The translations under genes and the position numbers were made by a program. The notes beneath the pieces were generated by a model. It made no database searches. It saw nothing but the letters and a program-made list of their open reading frames with translations, and was not told the origin of the DNA. Shown piece after piece: positions 51,344 to 64,000 of a stretch of 64,000 bases of DNA. Location of the stretch: positions 744,001-808,000 of the forward strand of contig JAIUME010000001.1 of the NCBI GenBank assembly GCA_022565695.1. Direction: 5' to 3'. The stretch comes from Alcanivorax sp. Lineage in GTDB: Bacteria > Pseudomonadota > Gammaproteobacteria > Pseudomonadales > Alcanivoracaceae. The number at the start of each line of letters is the position of its first letter. Positions within the stretch are counted from its first letter, which is position 1.

Positions 51344-52999
51344 TGCCTTCTCAAGCATTTCCCGGGCATGTGCCAGGGTTGAGTCGGTCATTTCCACCCC
51401 GCCCAGCATGCGTGCCAGTTCACTGGTGCGGTCGTCGTGCGCGAGCGTGGCGATACGGGTCTGGGTGTTCTTGCGGTTCTGCTTTTTGTGCACATGCCAG
51501 TGCTGGTGGCCCAGCGCAGCCACCTGCGGCTGATGGGTGATGCACAGCACCTGGGCGTGGCTGCCCAGCTCCCGTAGCAGCCGGCCCACGATCTCGGCCA
51601 CACCACCACCCACGCCCACATCCACCTCATCGAACACCAGGCAAGGCACGGTCAGCACCCGGGCGCAGATGACCTGAATCGCCAGGCTGACCCGCGACAG
51701 TTCGCCGCCGGAGGCCACCTTGGCCAGGGGGCGCAGGGGCTGGCCGGTGTTGGCGGTAAACAGGAATTCGACAATCTCGTTGCCGTCGGCACCGGGATCG
51801 CAGGGCGTGAGCATGACTTCCAGTCGTGCGCCGCGCATGCCCAGCGCCTTGAGGTGGCTGACCACGCCGCTGGCCAGTTCGGGGCCCTTGTTGCGCCGCT
51901 TGTCGCTGAGTTCCCGCGCGGCGGTTTCGTACTCGGCACGGGCGGCCGCTTCGGTCTTCTCCAGCCCGGCCAGGTGATCGTCGTAGTGCGCCAGCGTGTG
52001 TGCTTCCTCGCGCAGTTGCTGATGGCGCTGATACAGCTCCTCCGGCCTGACCCGATGCTTGCGGGCCAGGGTATAGACCTGGCTCAGCCGCTCCTCGACC
52101 TGCGCCAGACGCTCCGGGTCTATGTCCAGGCGGTCCAGATAATGGCGCAGATCGTCGGCTGCCGCCTCCACTTGCAGGCGCGCCGATTCCACGCTGTTGA
52201 GCACGCCAGCCAGGCTGTCATCCTCACGGCTGGCATCCCCCAGCCAGCCCAGCGCCTGGCCGAGCTGATCGTTGACGGTGCCTTCGTCATGCTCGAACAG
52301 CAGTGACAGGCTTTGCTGACACAGGCGGATCAGGTCCTCGGCACTGCCAAGGCGCTTCTGTTCGGTTTCCAGGCCCGCCAGCTCGTTATCCTGCAGCGCC
52401 AGGGCATCCAGCTCTTCCAGCTGAAAGCGCAGCAGCTCTTCGCGCTCATGCTGCTCGCGGGACTGGCTCAGTGCCGCCTCGTGGGCGCGGCGCGCAGTTT
52501 GCCAGCTGCGCCAGTGCTGCCGCACGGCAGCCGCCGCCTCGCCCGCACTGGCGAAGCTGTCGAGCAGATCCCGGTGCGCGTCGCGGCGCAACAGGGCTTG
52601 ATGTTCATGCTGGCTGTGCACACTGATCAGCATCTCGCCTAACGCGCGGACATCCTGCAGCGGCATGGGGCTGCCATTGATCCAGGCCCGGGAACGGCCA
52701 TCCGGGCGCACGGTGCGCCGCAGCATGCAGTCGTCGCCATCATCCAGTTCCCGTTCCGCCAGCCAGGCCCGGGCGGTCGGGTTGTCGCGCACATCGAACG
52801 TGGCCTGCACTTCGGCGCGCTCACTGTCCGGGCGCACCACCGCGCTGTCGGCGCGCTCACCCAGTGCCAGCCCCAGCGCATCAATGATCACGGACTTGCC
52901 CGCCCCGGTTTCGCCGGTGATCACCGTCAGGCCGGTGCCAGGCTCCAGCTCGAGGCTGTCCACAGTGGCGAAATTGAGCACATTGAGATGGGTAAGCAT
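51335..52999 (-). CDS. recN: DNA repair ATPase RecN
   Basis: A 554-residue SMC-like protein for double-strand break repair. The ATG at 52999 has AAGGGG six bases upstream; the longer frame is not needed. Walker A GETGAGKS near 31 lies in the N-terminal globule, followed by long coiled coils (about 155-370) and the C-terminal globule with the signature VASGGELSRVSLAIQ and Walker B CLVFDEVDVGVGG. RecN acts in RecA-dependent recombination. Its stop codon lies within a five-fold 21-bp repeat, probably made by local duplication. It is convergent with fur and divergent from hrcA. Confidence 0.96.
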   Translation of the reverse strand: MLTHLNVLNFATVDSLELEPGTGLTVITGETGAGKSVIIDALGLALGERADSAVVRPDSERAEVQATFDVRDNPTARAWLAERELDDGDDCMLRRTVRPDGRSRAWINGSPMPLQDVRALGEMLISVHSQHEHQALLRRDAHRDLLDSFASAGEAAAAVRQHWRSWQTARRAHEAALSQSREQHEREELLRFQLEELDALALQDNELAGLETEQKRLGSAEDLIRLCQQSLSLLFEHDEGTVNDQLGQALGWLGDASREDDSLAGVLNSVESARLQVEAAADDLRHYLDRLDIDPERLAQVEERLSQVYTLARKHRVRPEELYQRHQQLREEAHTLAHYDDHLAGLEKTEAAARAEYETAARELSDKRRNKGPELASGVVSHLKALGMRGARLEVMLTPCDPGADGNEIVEFLFTANTGQPLRPLAKVASGGELSRVSLAIQVICARVLTVPCLVFDEVDVGVGGGVAEIVGRLLRELGSHAQVLCITHQPQVAALGHQHWHVHKKQNRKNTQTRIATLAHDDRTSELARMLGGVEMTDSTLAHAREMLEKAQA

Positions 53000-53137
53000 G
53001 AGCGGCCCCTTGCGATTTGAGAACACTGTCCGTAAGGTCAGTAGATGCAATAGTAGGCAATTCCGCGCCGCTTGATAAGCCCCCTCCCCAAAGGAACCTG
53101 TTCATAACCGGCGCCCGGCAGCGGTATGATAGCGGCC

Positions 53138-54190
53138 ATGCCTGAATACGAACTCAATGAGCGCAAACAACGATTGCTGATGGCGCTGGTGGAGCGCCAT
53201 ATCCGCGAGGGGCAGCCTATTGGCTCGAAAACCCTCGCAGCCAGCGGTTCCCTGGCGGTCAGCCCCGCCACGATTCGCAATATCATGGCCGAGCTGGAGG
53301 ATCTGGGGGTGCTCTACAGCCCGCATACCTCGGCCGGTCGTGTGCCCACAGAGCTGGGCTATCGCCTCTATGTGGATGCCCTGCTGCGGTCTGCGCCGAT
53401 GAATCAGCCCCAGACCAGCGTGCTGCGCGACGAACTGGAGCAGATGCTGAACCCCGATCAATCGCCGCAGGAGCTGGTGACGCGCGCGTCCCGGGCCCTG
53501 GCCGAGCTGACGCGGATGGCGGGGGTGGTTGTGGTGCCCCGGCGTGAGGTGAGCACCTTGCGTCAGGTGGAGTTCCTGCCACTGTCCGGTCAGCGGGTGC
53601 TGGTGGTGCTGGTGGTCAACCGGGCAGAAGTGCAGAACCGGGTCATTCACACCGAGCGTAATTACACCGAGATCGAGCTGCGCCAGGCGGCCAACTACAT
53701 CAACCGGACCTACGGCGGCTGCAATCTGGATCAGATCTGCGACGGCCTGTTGCGCACCATGCGCAGCGACAAGGACCAGATGGACCAGCTGATGCAGACC
53801 ACCATGGATGTCGCCGCCAAGGGATTGCAGCCGGAAGCGCAGCAGGCCACGGACTATGTGGTGTCCGGCGAGGCGAATCTGCTGGGCATGGCGCAGGCGG
53901 ATAACCTGGACAAGATGCGCGACCTGTTCGAGGCCTTCAATCACAAGCGCGACATCCTGCACCTGCTGGAGCGCAGCATGCGTGCTGACGGGGTGCAGAT
54001 CTTCATCGGCCGTGAGGCGGGCTATCAGGTGTTTGACGAATGCTCGCTGGTGTCGGCGCCCTACAAGTCCGACACCGGCACGGTCGGTGTGCTGGCGGTG
54101 GTCGGGCCGACCCGCATGGACTATGAGAAAGTGATCCCCACGGTGGATATCACCGCCCGGATTCTGTCCGCCACGCTCGGCAAATTGTAG
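53138..54190 (+). CDS. hrcA: Heat-shock repressor HrcA
   Basis: A 350-residue HrcA. The winged helix-turn-helix MPEYELNERKQRLLMALVERHI...GSKTLA...VSPATIRNIMAELEDLG occupies about 1-75; the GAF-like middle and dimerisation domains follow (VLRDELEQML, QVEFLPLSGQRVLVVLV, LGMAQADNLDKM), ending with VVGPTRMDYEKVIPTVDITARIL. HrcA represses heat-shock operons through CIRCE elements; none (TTAGCACTC/GAGTGCTAA) is visible in this window, so its targets may lie elsewhere. The ATG at 53138 is preferred to one at 53126. grpE, dnaK and dnaJ follow. Confidence 0.94.
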   Translation: MPEYELNERKQRLLMALVERHIREGQPIGSKTLAASGSLAVSPATIRNIMAELEDLGVLYSPHTSAGRVPTELGYRLYVDALLRSAPMNQPQTSVLRDELEQMLNPDQSPQELVTRASRALAELTRMAGVVVVPRREVSTLRQVEFLPLSGQRVLVVLVVNRAEVQNRVIHTERNYTEIELRQAANYINRTYGGCNLDQICDGLLRTMRSDKDQMDQLMQTTMDVAAKGLQPEAQQATDYVVSGEANLLGMAQADNLDKMRDLFEAFNHKRDILHLLERSMRADGVQIFIGREAGYQVFDECSLVSAPYKSDTGTVGVLAVVGPTRMDYEKVIPTVDITARILSATLGKL

Positions 54191-54230
54191 TCCGTTTTGT
54201 CGTCCGTTCAGCCCTGGGCACCTGTTTGCC

Positions 54231-54258
54231 CTTGAATCCCTGAGCAGAGTTCCCATAT
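54231..54258 (+). promoter_or_regulatory. Sigma-32-like promoter of grpE
   Basis: CTTGAAT (54231-54237) and CCCATAT (54252-54258), 14 bp apart, match the heat-shock sigma factor consensus CTTGAAA/CCCCATNT. The start would fall about 55 nt before grpE. Confidence 0.75.
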
Positions 54259-54320
54259 CGTTGCCAACCTTTTCGGAAGGCAGGCGGGCTGTTGCCCGCA
54301 GTAAATGGCTGGAGTAACCC

Positions 54321-54935
54321 ATGAGCGAGCAGGACAAGTCACGAGATCCCGAGCAGGATGCGGCGCAGAAGCAGGCCGAGGAAGTGGCCCAGGCTGCCGT
54401 AGAGCAGGCGCGTGAAGAGCAGATTGAAGACCAGATTGAGGGGCAGGCCGCCGAGTCTTCCCCGGAAGCAGAAATCGCGGCCCTGAGCCAGGAACTGGAG
54501 CAGGCCCGCAAGGCGCTGGGCGAGGCAGACATCCGGGCCCAGGCAGAAATCCAGAACATGCGTCGTCGCGCCGAGCGTGATGTGACGGCGGCGCACAAGT
54601 TCGCCCTGGAGAAATTCGCCGGCGAAGTGATCAGCGTCGCGGACTCCCTGGAGCGGGCACTCACCAGCCTGGATGCGGACAACGAGGCGCTGACGCCCGC
54701 CCGGGAGGGCACCCAGTTGACCCTGAAAGTGCTGCTGGATGCGTTCGGCCGCTTCAATATCGAGCAGCTGGACCCCCGTGGCGAGACCTTCAATCCGGAG
54801 CTGCACGAGGCCATGGCCATGGTGCCGCAGCCGGATGCCGCGCCCAACAGCATCATTGATGTACTGGAGAAGGGCTACACCCTCAACGGGCGTCTGTTGC
54901 GTCCGGCCCGGGTGGTTGTCGCACGCAGTGAGTGA
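54321..54935 (+). CDS. grpE: Nucleotide exchange factor GrpE
   Basis: A 204-residue GrpE, the DnaK nucleotide exchange factor. The N-terminal 55 residues are Glu/Gln-rich; then the long dimer helix (IAALSQELEQARKALGEADIRAQAEIQNMRRRAERDV) and the beta-wing domain with the family motif NPELHEAMAMV and the end YTLNGRLLRPARVVVA. A sigma-32-type promoter lies upstream and a second one just after the gene, in front of dnaK. Confidence 0.96.
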   Translation: MSEQDKSRDPEQDAAQKQAEEVAQAAVEQAREEQIEDQIEGQAAESSPEAEIAALSQELEQARKALGEADIRAQAEIQNMRRRAERDVTAAHKFALEKFAGEVISVADSLERALTSLDADNEALTPAREGTQLTLKVLLDAFGRFNIEQLDPRGETFNPELHEAMAMVPQPDAAPNSIIDVLEKGYTLNGRLLRPARVVVARSE

Positions 54936-54953
54936 GTGGGGATGAGCGGGGGG

Positions 54954-54981
54954 CTTGAAAACGGGGCGGTGACCTCAATAT
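54954..54981 (+). promoter_or_regulatory. Second sigma-32-like promoter, upstream of dnaK
   Basis: A perfect -35 CTTGAAA (54954-54960) is followed 13 bp later by CTCAATAT (54974-54981), six of eight bases of the CCCCATAT consensus. It lies 83 bp before the dnaK ATG. Confidence 0.6.
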
Positions 54982-55064
54982 AGCTTCCAACAGTTCGTAA
55001 TAACGATTTCAGCCACATCGGTTGCCTGCGGGGGCCGCTGTGACGTGTGAGGAGAGAGAGCATT

Positions 55065-56981
55065 ATGGGTAAGATCATCGGTATTGACCTGGGTACAACC
55101 AACTCCTGCGTCGCCATCATGGAAGGCGACAAGGTCAAGGTTATCGAGAACAGTGAAGGCACCCGGACGACGCCGTCTGTGATTGCCTACACGGATGACG
55201 AGACGCTGGTCGGGCAGTCCGCCAAGCGGCAGTCGGTCACCAACCCCACTAACACCCTGTACGCCATCAAGCGTTTGATCGGTCGCCGCTTCAAGGACGA
55301 TGTCGTGCAGAAAGACATCAAGATGGTGCCGTACAAGATCATCGCTGCGGACAACGGTGACGCCTGGGTAGAAGCCCGGGGCGAAAAGCTGGCGCCGCCG
55401 CAGATTTCTGCGCAAGTGCTGAAAAAAATGAAGAAGACCGCCGAGGACTATCTTGGCGAGAAAGTGACCGAGGCCGTTATCACGGTGCCGGCCTACTTCA
55501 ATGACGCCCAGCGTCAGGCCACCAAGGATGCTGGCCGCATTGCCGGGCTGGACGTGAAGCGCATCATCAACGAGCCCACGGCGGCTGCACTGGCCTACGG
55601 CATGGACAAGAAGGGCGGCGAGCGCACGATTGCCGTCTATGACCTGGGTGGTGGTACCTTCGATGTCTCCATCATCGAGATTGCCGAAGTGGACGGCGAG
55701 CACCAGTTCGAAGTGCTGGCCACCAACGGTGACACCTTCCTGGGCGGCGAAGATTTCGATCTGATGCTGATCAACTTCCTGGCGGATCAGTTCAAGAAAG
55801 ACTCCGGCATCGACCTCGGTGGTGACGCCCTGGCCATGCAGCGCCTTAAAGAAGCCGCTGAGAAAGCCAAGATCGAGCTGTCCTCCGGTGAGCAGACCGA
55901 AGTGAACCTGCCTTACATCACAGCAGACCAGACCGGTCCCAAGCACCTGGTGGTGAAAGTGACCCGCGCCAAGCTCGAGTCGCTGGTGGAAGATCTGGTC
56001 AACCGCTCCCTCGAGCCTTGCAAGATGGCACTGAAAGATGCCGGCCTGCAGACCTCCGCGATCACGGATGTGATCCTGGTGGGCGGTCAGACCCGTATGC
56101 CGCTGGTGCAGAAGAAAGTGGCCGAGTTCTTCGGCAAAGACGCCCGCAAGGACGTCAACCCGGATGAAGCCGTTGCCATCGGTGCAGCGATCCAGGGCGC
56201 AGTACTGGGCGGTGATGTCACCGACGTGCTGCTGCTGGACGTGACCCCGCTGACCCTGGGTATCGAAACCATGGGTGGCGTGATGACGCCGATCATCGAG
56301 AAGAACACCACGATCCCGACCAAGGCATCGCAGGTCTTCTCCACGGCAGATGACAACCAGTCCGCTGTGACCGTGCATGTGCTGCAGGGCGAGCGTAAGC
56401 AGGCGGCCCAGAACAAGTCGCTCGGCCAGTTCAATCTTGAGGGTATCCCGGCAGCGCCGCGCGGTACGCCGCAGATCGAAGTGACCTTCGATATCGATGC
56501 CAACGGTATCCTGCACGTGGGCGCGAAAGACAAGGCCACTGGCAAAGAGCAGACCATTCAGATCAAGGCGTCTTCCGGCCTGACGGACGACGAGATCGAT
56601 CAAATGGTCAAGGATGCCGAGGCCCATGCGGACGAGGACAAGAAGTTCGAAGAGCTGGTGCAGACCCGCAACCAGGCCGATCATCTGATCCACGCGACGC
56701 GCAAGACACTGGAAGAAGCTGGCGACAAGGCGACTGACGAAGAGAAGGCGGCCATCACCAAGGCAGTCGAAGAGCTGGAAGCGGTGCTCAAGAGCAACGA
56801 CAAGGACGAGATCGACGCCAAGACCAAGGCGCTGACCGACGCTTCCGGTGCACTGGCCCAGCGCCTGTATGCCGAAGCAGCAGCACAGGGTGGCGACGCT
56901 GCCGAGGGTGGCGAAGCCGGTGCCGCAGCGGATGACGCGGTGGATGCCGAGTACGAAGAAGTGGACGACGACAAGAAGTAA
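55065..56981 (+). CDS. dnaK: Hsp70 chaperone DnaK
   Basis: A 638-residue Hsp70. The start [17 protein letters not shown] follows GGAGAGAGAG; a longer frame upstream is not used. The ATPase domain (1-385) has the phosphate motifs [21 protein letters not shown] and GGQTRMP (near 340); the linker [14 protein letters not shown] leads to the substrate-binding domain (about 390-505) and the helical lid. The C-terminus ends with the acidic tail [10 protein letters not shown], resembling the EEVD-like ends of the family. It works with DnaJ and GrpE, encoded on either side. Confidence 0.98.
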   Translation: MGKIIGIDLGTTNSCVAIMEGDKVKVIENSEGTRTTPSVIAYTDDETLVGQSAKRQSVTNPTNTLYAIKRLIGRRFKDDVVQKDIKMVPYKIIAADNGDAWVEARGEKLAPPQISAQVLKKMKKTAEDYLGEKVTEAVITVPAYFNDAQRQATKDAGRIAGLDVKRIINEPTAAALAYGMDKKGGERTIAVYDLGGGTFDVSIIEIAEVDGEHQFEVLATNGDTFLGGEDFDLMLINFLADQFKKDSGIDLGGDALAMQRLKEAAEKAKIELSSGEQTEVNLPYITADQTGPKHLVVKVTRAKLESLVEDLVNRSLEPCKMALKDAGLQTSAITDVILVGGQTRMPLVQKKVAEFFGKDARKDVNPDEAVAIGAAIQGAVLGGDVTDVLLLDVTPLTLGIETMGGVMTPIIEKNTTIPTKASQVFSTADDNQSAVTVHVLQGERKQAAQNKSLGQFNLEGIPAAPRGTPQIEVTFDIDANGILHVGAKDKATGKEQTIQIKASSGLTDDEIDQMVKDAEAHADEDKKFEELVQTRNQADHLIHATRKTLEEAGDKATDEEKAAITKAVEELEAVLKSNDKDEIDAKTKALTDASGALAQRLYAEAAAQGGDAAEGGEAGAAADDAVDAEYEEVDDDKK

Positions 56982-57025
56982 GCCTGTCGTCAGAACGGGG
57001 CGCTGAATAGCGGTGCCTGATCAGT

Positions 57026-57048
57026 GACGCCGGGCCCTGCCCGGCGTC
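57026..57048 (+). terminator. Hairpin between dnaK and dnaJ
   Basis: A perfect 9-bp stem GACGCCGGG / CCCGGCGTC with loop CCCTG lies 30 bp before dnaJ. The following bases ATGCTTTG are weakly T-rich, so it may attenuate or stabilise the message rather than fully stop transcription. Confidence 0.55.
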
Positions 57049-57077
57049 ATGCTTTGAATCGCACTGGTGCAAGAACC

Positions 57078-58214
57078 ATGTCGAAACGAGATTTTTATGA
57101 GGTGCTGGGTGTCGCCAAGGACGCCAGCGCACAGGATATCAAGAAAGCGTATCGTCGCCTGGCCATGAAACATCACCCGGATCGCAATCCCGGTGATGCC
57201 GTGGCGGAAGAGCAGTTCAAGGAAGCCAAAGAGGCTTATGAAGTGCTGTCCGACGATGAAAAGCGCCAGGCCTATGACCAGTTCGGCCATGCCGGCCTGG
57301 GCGGGCAGGGTGGCTTCGGCGGTGCCGGAGCAGGCGCTGCGGGCGCCGGCTTCTCCGATATTTTCGGTGATATCTTCGGCGACATCTTCGGCGCCGGCGG
57401 TGGCGGTGGCCGCCGACGTGGGCCAGCCCGTGGCGCGGATCTGCGCTATACCCTGGAGCTGACCCTGGAGCAGGCCGTCTTCGGCACCACGGAAAAAATC
57501 CGTGTGCCGACCTGGGCGACCTGCAAGGTCTGTGACGGCAGCGGCGCCAAGAACGGCGAAGCGCCGGTGACCTGCCAGACCTGCGGCGGCATGGGCCAGG
57601 TGCGCATGCAGCAGGGTTTCTTTACCGTGCAGCAGGCCTGCCCCACCTGTGGTGGCAGCGGCAAGGTCATCAAGAATCCCTGTGATAACTGCCACGGCCA
57701 GGGCCGTGTGCAGGAAACCAAGACCCTGTCGGTGAAAATTCCGGCTGGCGTGGATACCGGCGACCGCATCCGCCTGGCGGGTGAGGGCGAGGCGGGTGCC
57801 CACGGCGCGCCGTCCGGCGATCTGTATGTGCAGGTAGCAGTGCGCGAGCACGAGCTGTTCAAGCGTGACGGCAATGACCTCTACTGCGAAGTGCCCATCG
57901 CCTTTGCGGATGCGGTGCTCGGCGGTGAACTGGAAGTGCCGACACTGAACGGCAAGGTGAAATTGAAAGTGCCGACAGAAACCCAGACCGGCAAGCTGTT
58001 CCGCCTGCGCGGCAAGGGTGTGACGTCAGTGCGCGGTGGCCCGCCCGGCGACCTGCTGTGTCGCGTGGTGGTGGAAACCCCGGTCAGCCTTACCAGCGAA
58101 CAGAAAGACCTGCTCAAGCAGTTCCGGGATTCGCTGGAGAGCGGCGGTAAACGCCATAACCCGCGCAATACGAGCTGGTTCGAAGGCGTGAAGCGCTTCT
58201 TCGACGGGCTCTGA
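57078..58214 (+). CDS. dnaJ: Hsp40 co-chaperone DnaJ
   Basis: A 378-residue type I DnaJ. The J domain starts [17 protein letters not shown] and contains HPD ([11 protein letters not shown], near 33). A Gly/Ala/Phe-rich linker (about 75-125) is followed by four zinc-binding repeats [24 protein letters not shown] and CDNCHGQG, then the C-terminal substrate-binding domains. It stimulates DnaK ATPase activity and delivers clients. It follows dnaK with a hairpin in the gap. Confidence 0.97.
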   Translation: MSKRDFYEVLGVAKDASAQDIKKAYRRLAMKHHPDRNPGDAVAEEQFKEAKEAYEVLSDDEKRQAYDQFGHAGLGGQGGFGGAGAGAAGAGFSDIFGDIFGDIFGAGGGGGRRRGPARGADLRYTLELTLEQAVFGTTEKIRVPTWATCKVCDGSGAKNGEAPVTCQTCGGMGQVRMQQGFFTVQQACPTCGGSGKVIKNPCDNCHGQGRVQETKTLSVKIPAGVDTGDRIRLAGEGEAGAHGAPSGDLYVQVAVREHELFKRDGNDLYCEVPIAFADAVLGGELEVPTLNGKVKLKVPTETQTGKLFRLRGKGVTSVRGGPPGDLLCRVVVETPVSLTSEQKDLLKQFRDSLESGGKRHNPRNTSWFEGVKRFFDGL

Positions 58215-58237
58215 AGCGGTTACACTGAGCGCGCTAA

Positions 58238-59065
<828 letters not shown>

Positions 59066-59089
59066 CGCACAACAAGTCCCCGATGCGGC

Positions 59090-59118
59090 GTGACACCACC
59101 GTCAATAAGCCCTAAAAT
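59090..59118 (+). promoter_or_regulatory. carAB promoter
   Basis: GTGACA (59090-59095) and TAAAAT (59113-59118) are separated by 17 bp, a good sigma-70 promoter. Transcription would start near 59125 and run through the attenuator-like hairpin. Confidence 0.7.
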
Positions 59119-59145
59119 ACGGGCCTGCCCTGAAGGGCTACGCAG

Positions 59146-59304
59146 GTGGCGCATATTAAGCGAAAAGCGGATCTGAGCGAGGTGGAGGTGTCCATCTCGC
59201 TTTTTTGCGCGCGCCTGCGGTCGCCACTGTGCGTGCTATCGCACGCCATGATGGCGGCAGCCCTTCCCCTGAATCTGGCACTGAATTCTGGAGGTTTGCG
59301 TTGA
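59146..59304 (+). CDS. Possible upstream ORF in the carA leader
   Basis: From the GTG at 59146 a 52-codon frame runs through the terminator hairpin and stops at a TGA overlapping the carA TTG by two bases (TTGA). Its product ([15 protein letters not shown]...) has no known relative to me and its ribosome site is poor. It would couple translation of the leader to that of carA, but may be chance in GC-rich DNA. Confidence 0.25.
   Translation: MAHIKRKADLSEVEVSISLFCARLRSPLCVLSHAMMAAALPLNLALNSGGLR
59176..59206 (+). terminator. Attenuator-like terminator in the carA leader
   Basis: An 11-bp stem (AGCGAGGTGGA with TCCATCTCGCT, one G-T wobble) with loop GGTG is followed by TTTTT. It lies between the promoter and the carA start, so it should limit carAB transcription unless an antiterminating event occurs. 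Upstream AAGCGAAAAGCG could pair with part of the terminator. Confidence 0.75.
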
Positions 59305-60431
59305 CGGTACCGGCCATACTGGCGCTGGAAGACGGCAGCATCTTCCGGGGCGTCTCAATCGGCGCATCCGGCAAGACCGTTGGCGAGGTGGTGTTCAATA
59401 CCGCACTCACCGGTTACCAGGAGATCCTCACGGATCCTTCCTACGCCCAGCAGATTGTTACCCTGACTTACCCCCATATCGGCAACACCGGGGTCAACAA
59501 GGAAGATGAGGAGGCCTCCCGCGTCTGGGCTGCCGGCCTGATCATCCGTGATCTGACCCTGACAGTGAGCAGCTGGCGTGCCGAGCAATCCCTGCCTGAC
59601 TACCTCGAAGCCAACAATATCTGCGCCATCGCCGATATCGATACCCGTCGGCTGACCCGGATCCTGCGTGAGAAAGGCGCCCAGAACGGCTGCATTCTGG
59701 TGGGTGAAGACGCCGACGAGGCAGACGCACTGGCGGCGGCTCGCGGCTTCCCCGGCCTGAAGGGCATGGATCTGGCGAAAGAGGTCACCGCGTCCGAGTC
59801 CTACGCCTGGAGCGAGGGCGTCTGGCACTGGGAAGGCGGGCATCAACAGCAGGGCGATACCGCGTTTCACGTGGTGGCCTACGATTTCGGCACCAAGCGC
59901 AACATCCTGCGCATGCTTGCCGAGCGCGGCTGCCGCCTGACCGTGGTGCCCGCGCAGACCCCCGCCAGCGACGTGCTGGCGCTCAAGCCGGATGGCGTCT
60001 TCCTGTCCAACGGCCCCGGTGATCCGGAGCCCTGCGACTACGCCATCAAGGCCATCGCCGAGATTGTCGCCACCGGCACGCCGGTATTCGGCATCTGCCT
60101 CGGCCACCAGCTGCTGGCCCTGGCCAGCGGCGCAAAGACCATGAAGATGAAGTTCGGCCACCACGGCGCCAACCACCCGGTGAAGGATCTGGATCGTGGC
60201 ACGGTGATGATCACCAGCCAAAACCATGGTTTTGCCGTGGACGAAAGCACCTTGCCGGACACGCTGCGCACCACCCATGTATCGCTGTTTGATGGCTCGC
60301 TGCAGGGCATCCACCGCACTGACCAGCCTGCTTTCAGTTTTCAGGGACACCCTGAAGCCAGCCCCGGCCCGCATGATGCGGCGCCACTGTTCGATCACTT
60401 TATTGAACTGATGCAGGCGCGGCAGAAGTAA
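59301..60431 (+). CDS. carA: Carbamoyl-phosphate synthase small (glutaminase) subunit
   Basis: A 376-residue CarA. Translation most likely starts at the TTG at 59301, with GGAGG six bases upstream and the family N-terminus [16 protein letters not shown]; a UUG start is also known for Escherichia coli carA. The N-terminal domain (about 1-150) is followed by the class I glutaminase domain with nucleophile Cys in [10 protein letters not shown] near 266 and the His/Glu pair in [13 protein letters not shown] near 348. It releases ammonia from glutamine for CarB. It is preceded by a promoter and an attenuator-like terminator, and carB follows after 56 bp. Confidence 0.96.
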   Translation: MTVPAILALEDGSIFRGVSIGASGKTVGEVVFNTALTGYQEILTDPSYAQQIVTLTYPHIGNTGVNKEDEEASRVWAAGLIIRDLTLTVSSWRAEQSLPDYLEANNICAIADIDTRRLTRILREKGAQNGCILVGEDADEADALAAARGFPGLKGMDLAKEVTASESYAWSEGVWHWEGGHQQQGDTAFHVVAYDFGTKRNILRMLAERGCRLTVVPAQTPASDVLALKPDGVFLSNGPGDPEPCDYAIKAIAEIVATGTPVFGICLGHQLLALASGAKTMKMKFGHHGANHPVKDLDRGTVMITSQNHGFAVDESTLPDTLRTTHVSLFDGSLQGIHRTDQPAFSFQGHPEASPGPHDAAPLFDHFIELMQARQK

Positions 60432-60487
60432 CCATCGCGCTGCCGCGCACCAGAACGCCATGACGAACGCCTGACGGTTAGCAGATT

Positions 60488-63729
<3,242 letters not shown>

Positions 63730-63730
<1 letters not shown>

Positions 63731-64000
63731 TGCAACGAGTGCCCATGACGATTGAAGGTGCGGAAGCGCTTCGCGACGAGCTGCAGCACCTGAAGATGGT
63801 CGTTCGGCCACGTATCGTGCAATCCATCGCCGAAGCCCGTGAGCATGGCGACCTGAAGGAAAACGCCGAATACCATGCTGCCCGTGAGGAGCAGGGATTC
63901 TGCGAGGGGCGTATCAACGAAATAGAAAGCAAGCTGGGTGCGGCGCAGATCATTGATGTGCGCGATATCCAGCACACTGGCAAGGTGCTGTTCGGCACCA
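63730..64000 (+). CDS. greA: Transcript cleavage factor GreA (5' part)
   Basis: The first 90 codons of greA; the 3' end lies beyond the window. [24 protein letters not shown] and the coiled-coil tip with [28 protein letters not shown] are typical of GreA, with the acidic tip residues (D and E of [10 protein letters not shown]) that stimulate transcript cleavage by RNA polymerase. The start overlaps the carB stop codon by one base, so the two genes are coupled, a common order in gammaproteobacteria. Confidence 0.96.

Noticed and set aside
53102-54856. 584-codon minus-strand frame antisense to hrcA and grpE
   Set aside because: A GC-rich shadow frame; the plus strand encodes two well-conserved proteins over the same bases.
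54975-56693. 572-codon minus-strand frame antisense to dnaK
   Set aside because: The opposite strand is unmistakable DnaK; long antisense frames are common over highly biased genes.

Overview
The window is 64 kb of GC-rich chromosome from a gammaproteobacterium. The gene orders ssrA/smpB–rnfH–bamE–fur–recN–hrcA–grpE–dnaK–dnaJ–dapB–carA–carB–greA, cueR–copA, and a Zur-boxed zrg-like zinc locus fit the Alcanivorax/Pseudomonas side of the class; this placement is an inference from gene order, not a database match. There are no rRNA or tRNA genes, CRISPR arrays, integrases or intact insertion sequences. The one stable RNA is tmRNA (46551–46906, minus).

Left part (1–12.7 kb): two Gly/Ser-linked lipoproteins (one cut by the window edge), a dienelactone-hydrolase-like protein, the ABC-F ATPase YbiT, a cold-shock protein with a long leader, an unknown 451-residue membrane protein, an OmpA-domain protein, a small flavodoxin-fold protein and an SLC13/RCK_C permease. 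A copper-resistance locus follows. cueR and copA run left from a recognisable CueR-type promoter, and a divergent operon runs right: a small Cys/His-rich secreted protein, a TolC-like lipoprotein with a poly-His tail, a multicopper oxidase and a DUF411 protein.

Middle (16.7–33.8 kb): esterases and lipoproteins, a PhoD phosphatase overlapping a metallophosphoesterase lipoprotein, a PhaC-like hydrolase, an Lrp/AsnC regulator divergent from leuA, a glutamine amidotransferase, a YbaY-type lipoprotein and mtgA. A zinc-import operon follows (His-rich DUF2796 protein, ABC ATPase, FtsX-type permease, DUF3299) behind a Zur-box-like operator, then a TauE/SafE exporter.

33.8–42.1 kb holds the most unusual unit. 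A 1232-residue multi-PAS histidine kinase, two stand-alone receiver proteins, a YaiO-type outer-membrane barrel, a HEAT-repeat membrane protein and a GT2 polysaccharide synthase are almost all joined by overlaps. I read it as a compact signal-controlled exopolysaccharide synthesis/export system.

43.2–46.5 kb is accessory DNA beside the 3' end of ssrA: a Fic protein with a G9 tract, a DUF1778–GNAT toxin–antitoxin pair with its own promoter/operator, a VapC fragment, and a MazF-like toxin with its antitoxin. To the right lie core genes: smpB, an NSS transporter, rnfH, bamE, fur, recN with a 5 x 21-bp repeat at its stop codon, the hrcA–grpE–dnaK–dnaJ heat-shock cluster with two sigma-32-like promoters, dapB, carAB with an attenuator-like leader and a TTG start, and the beginning of greA.
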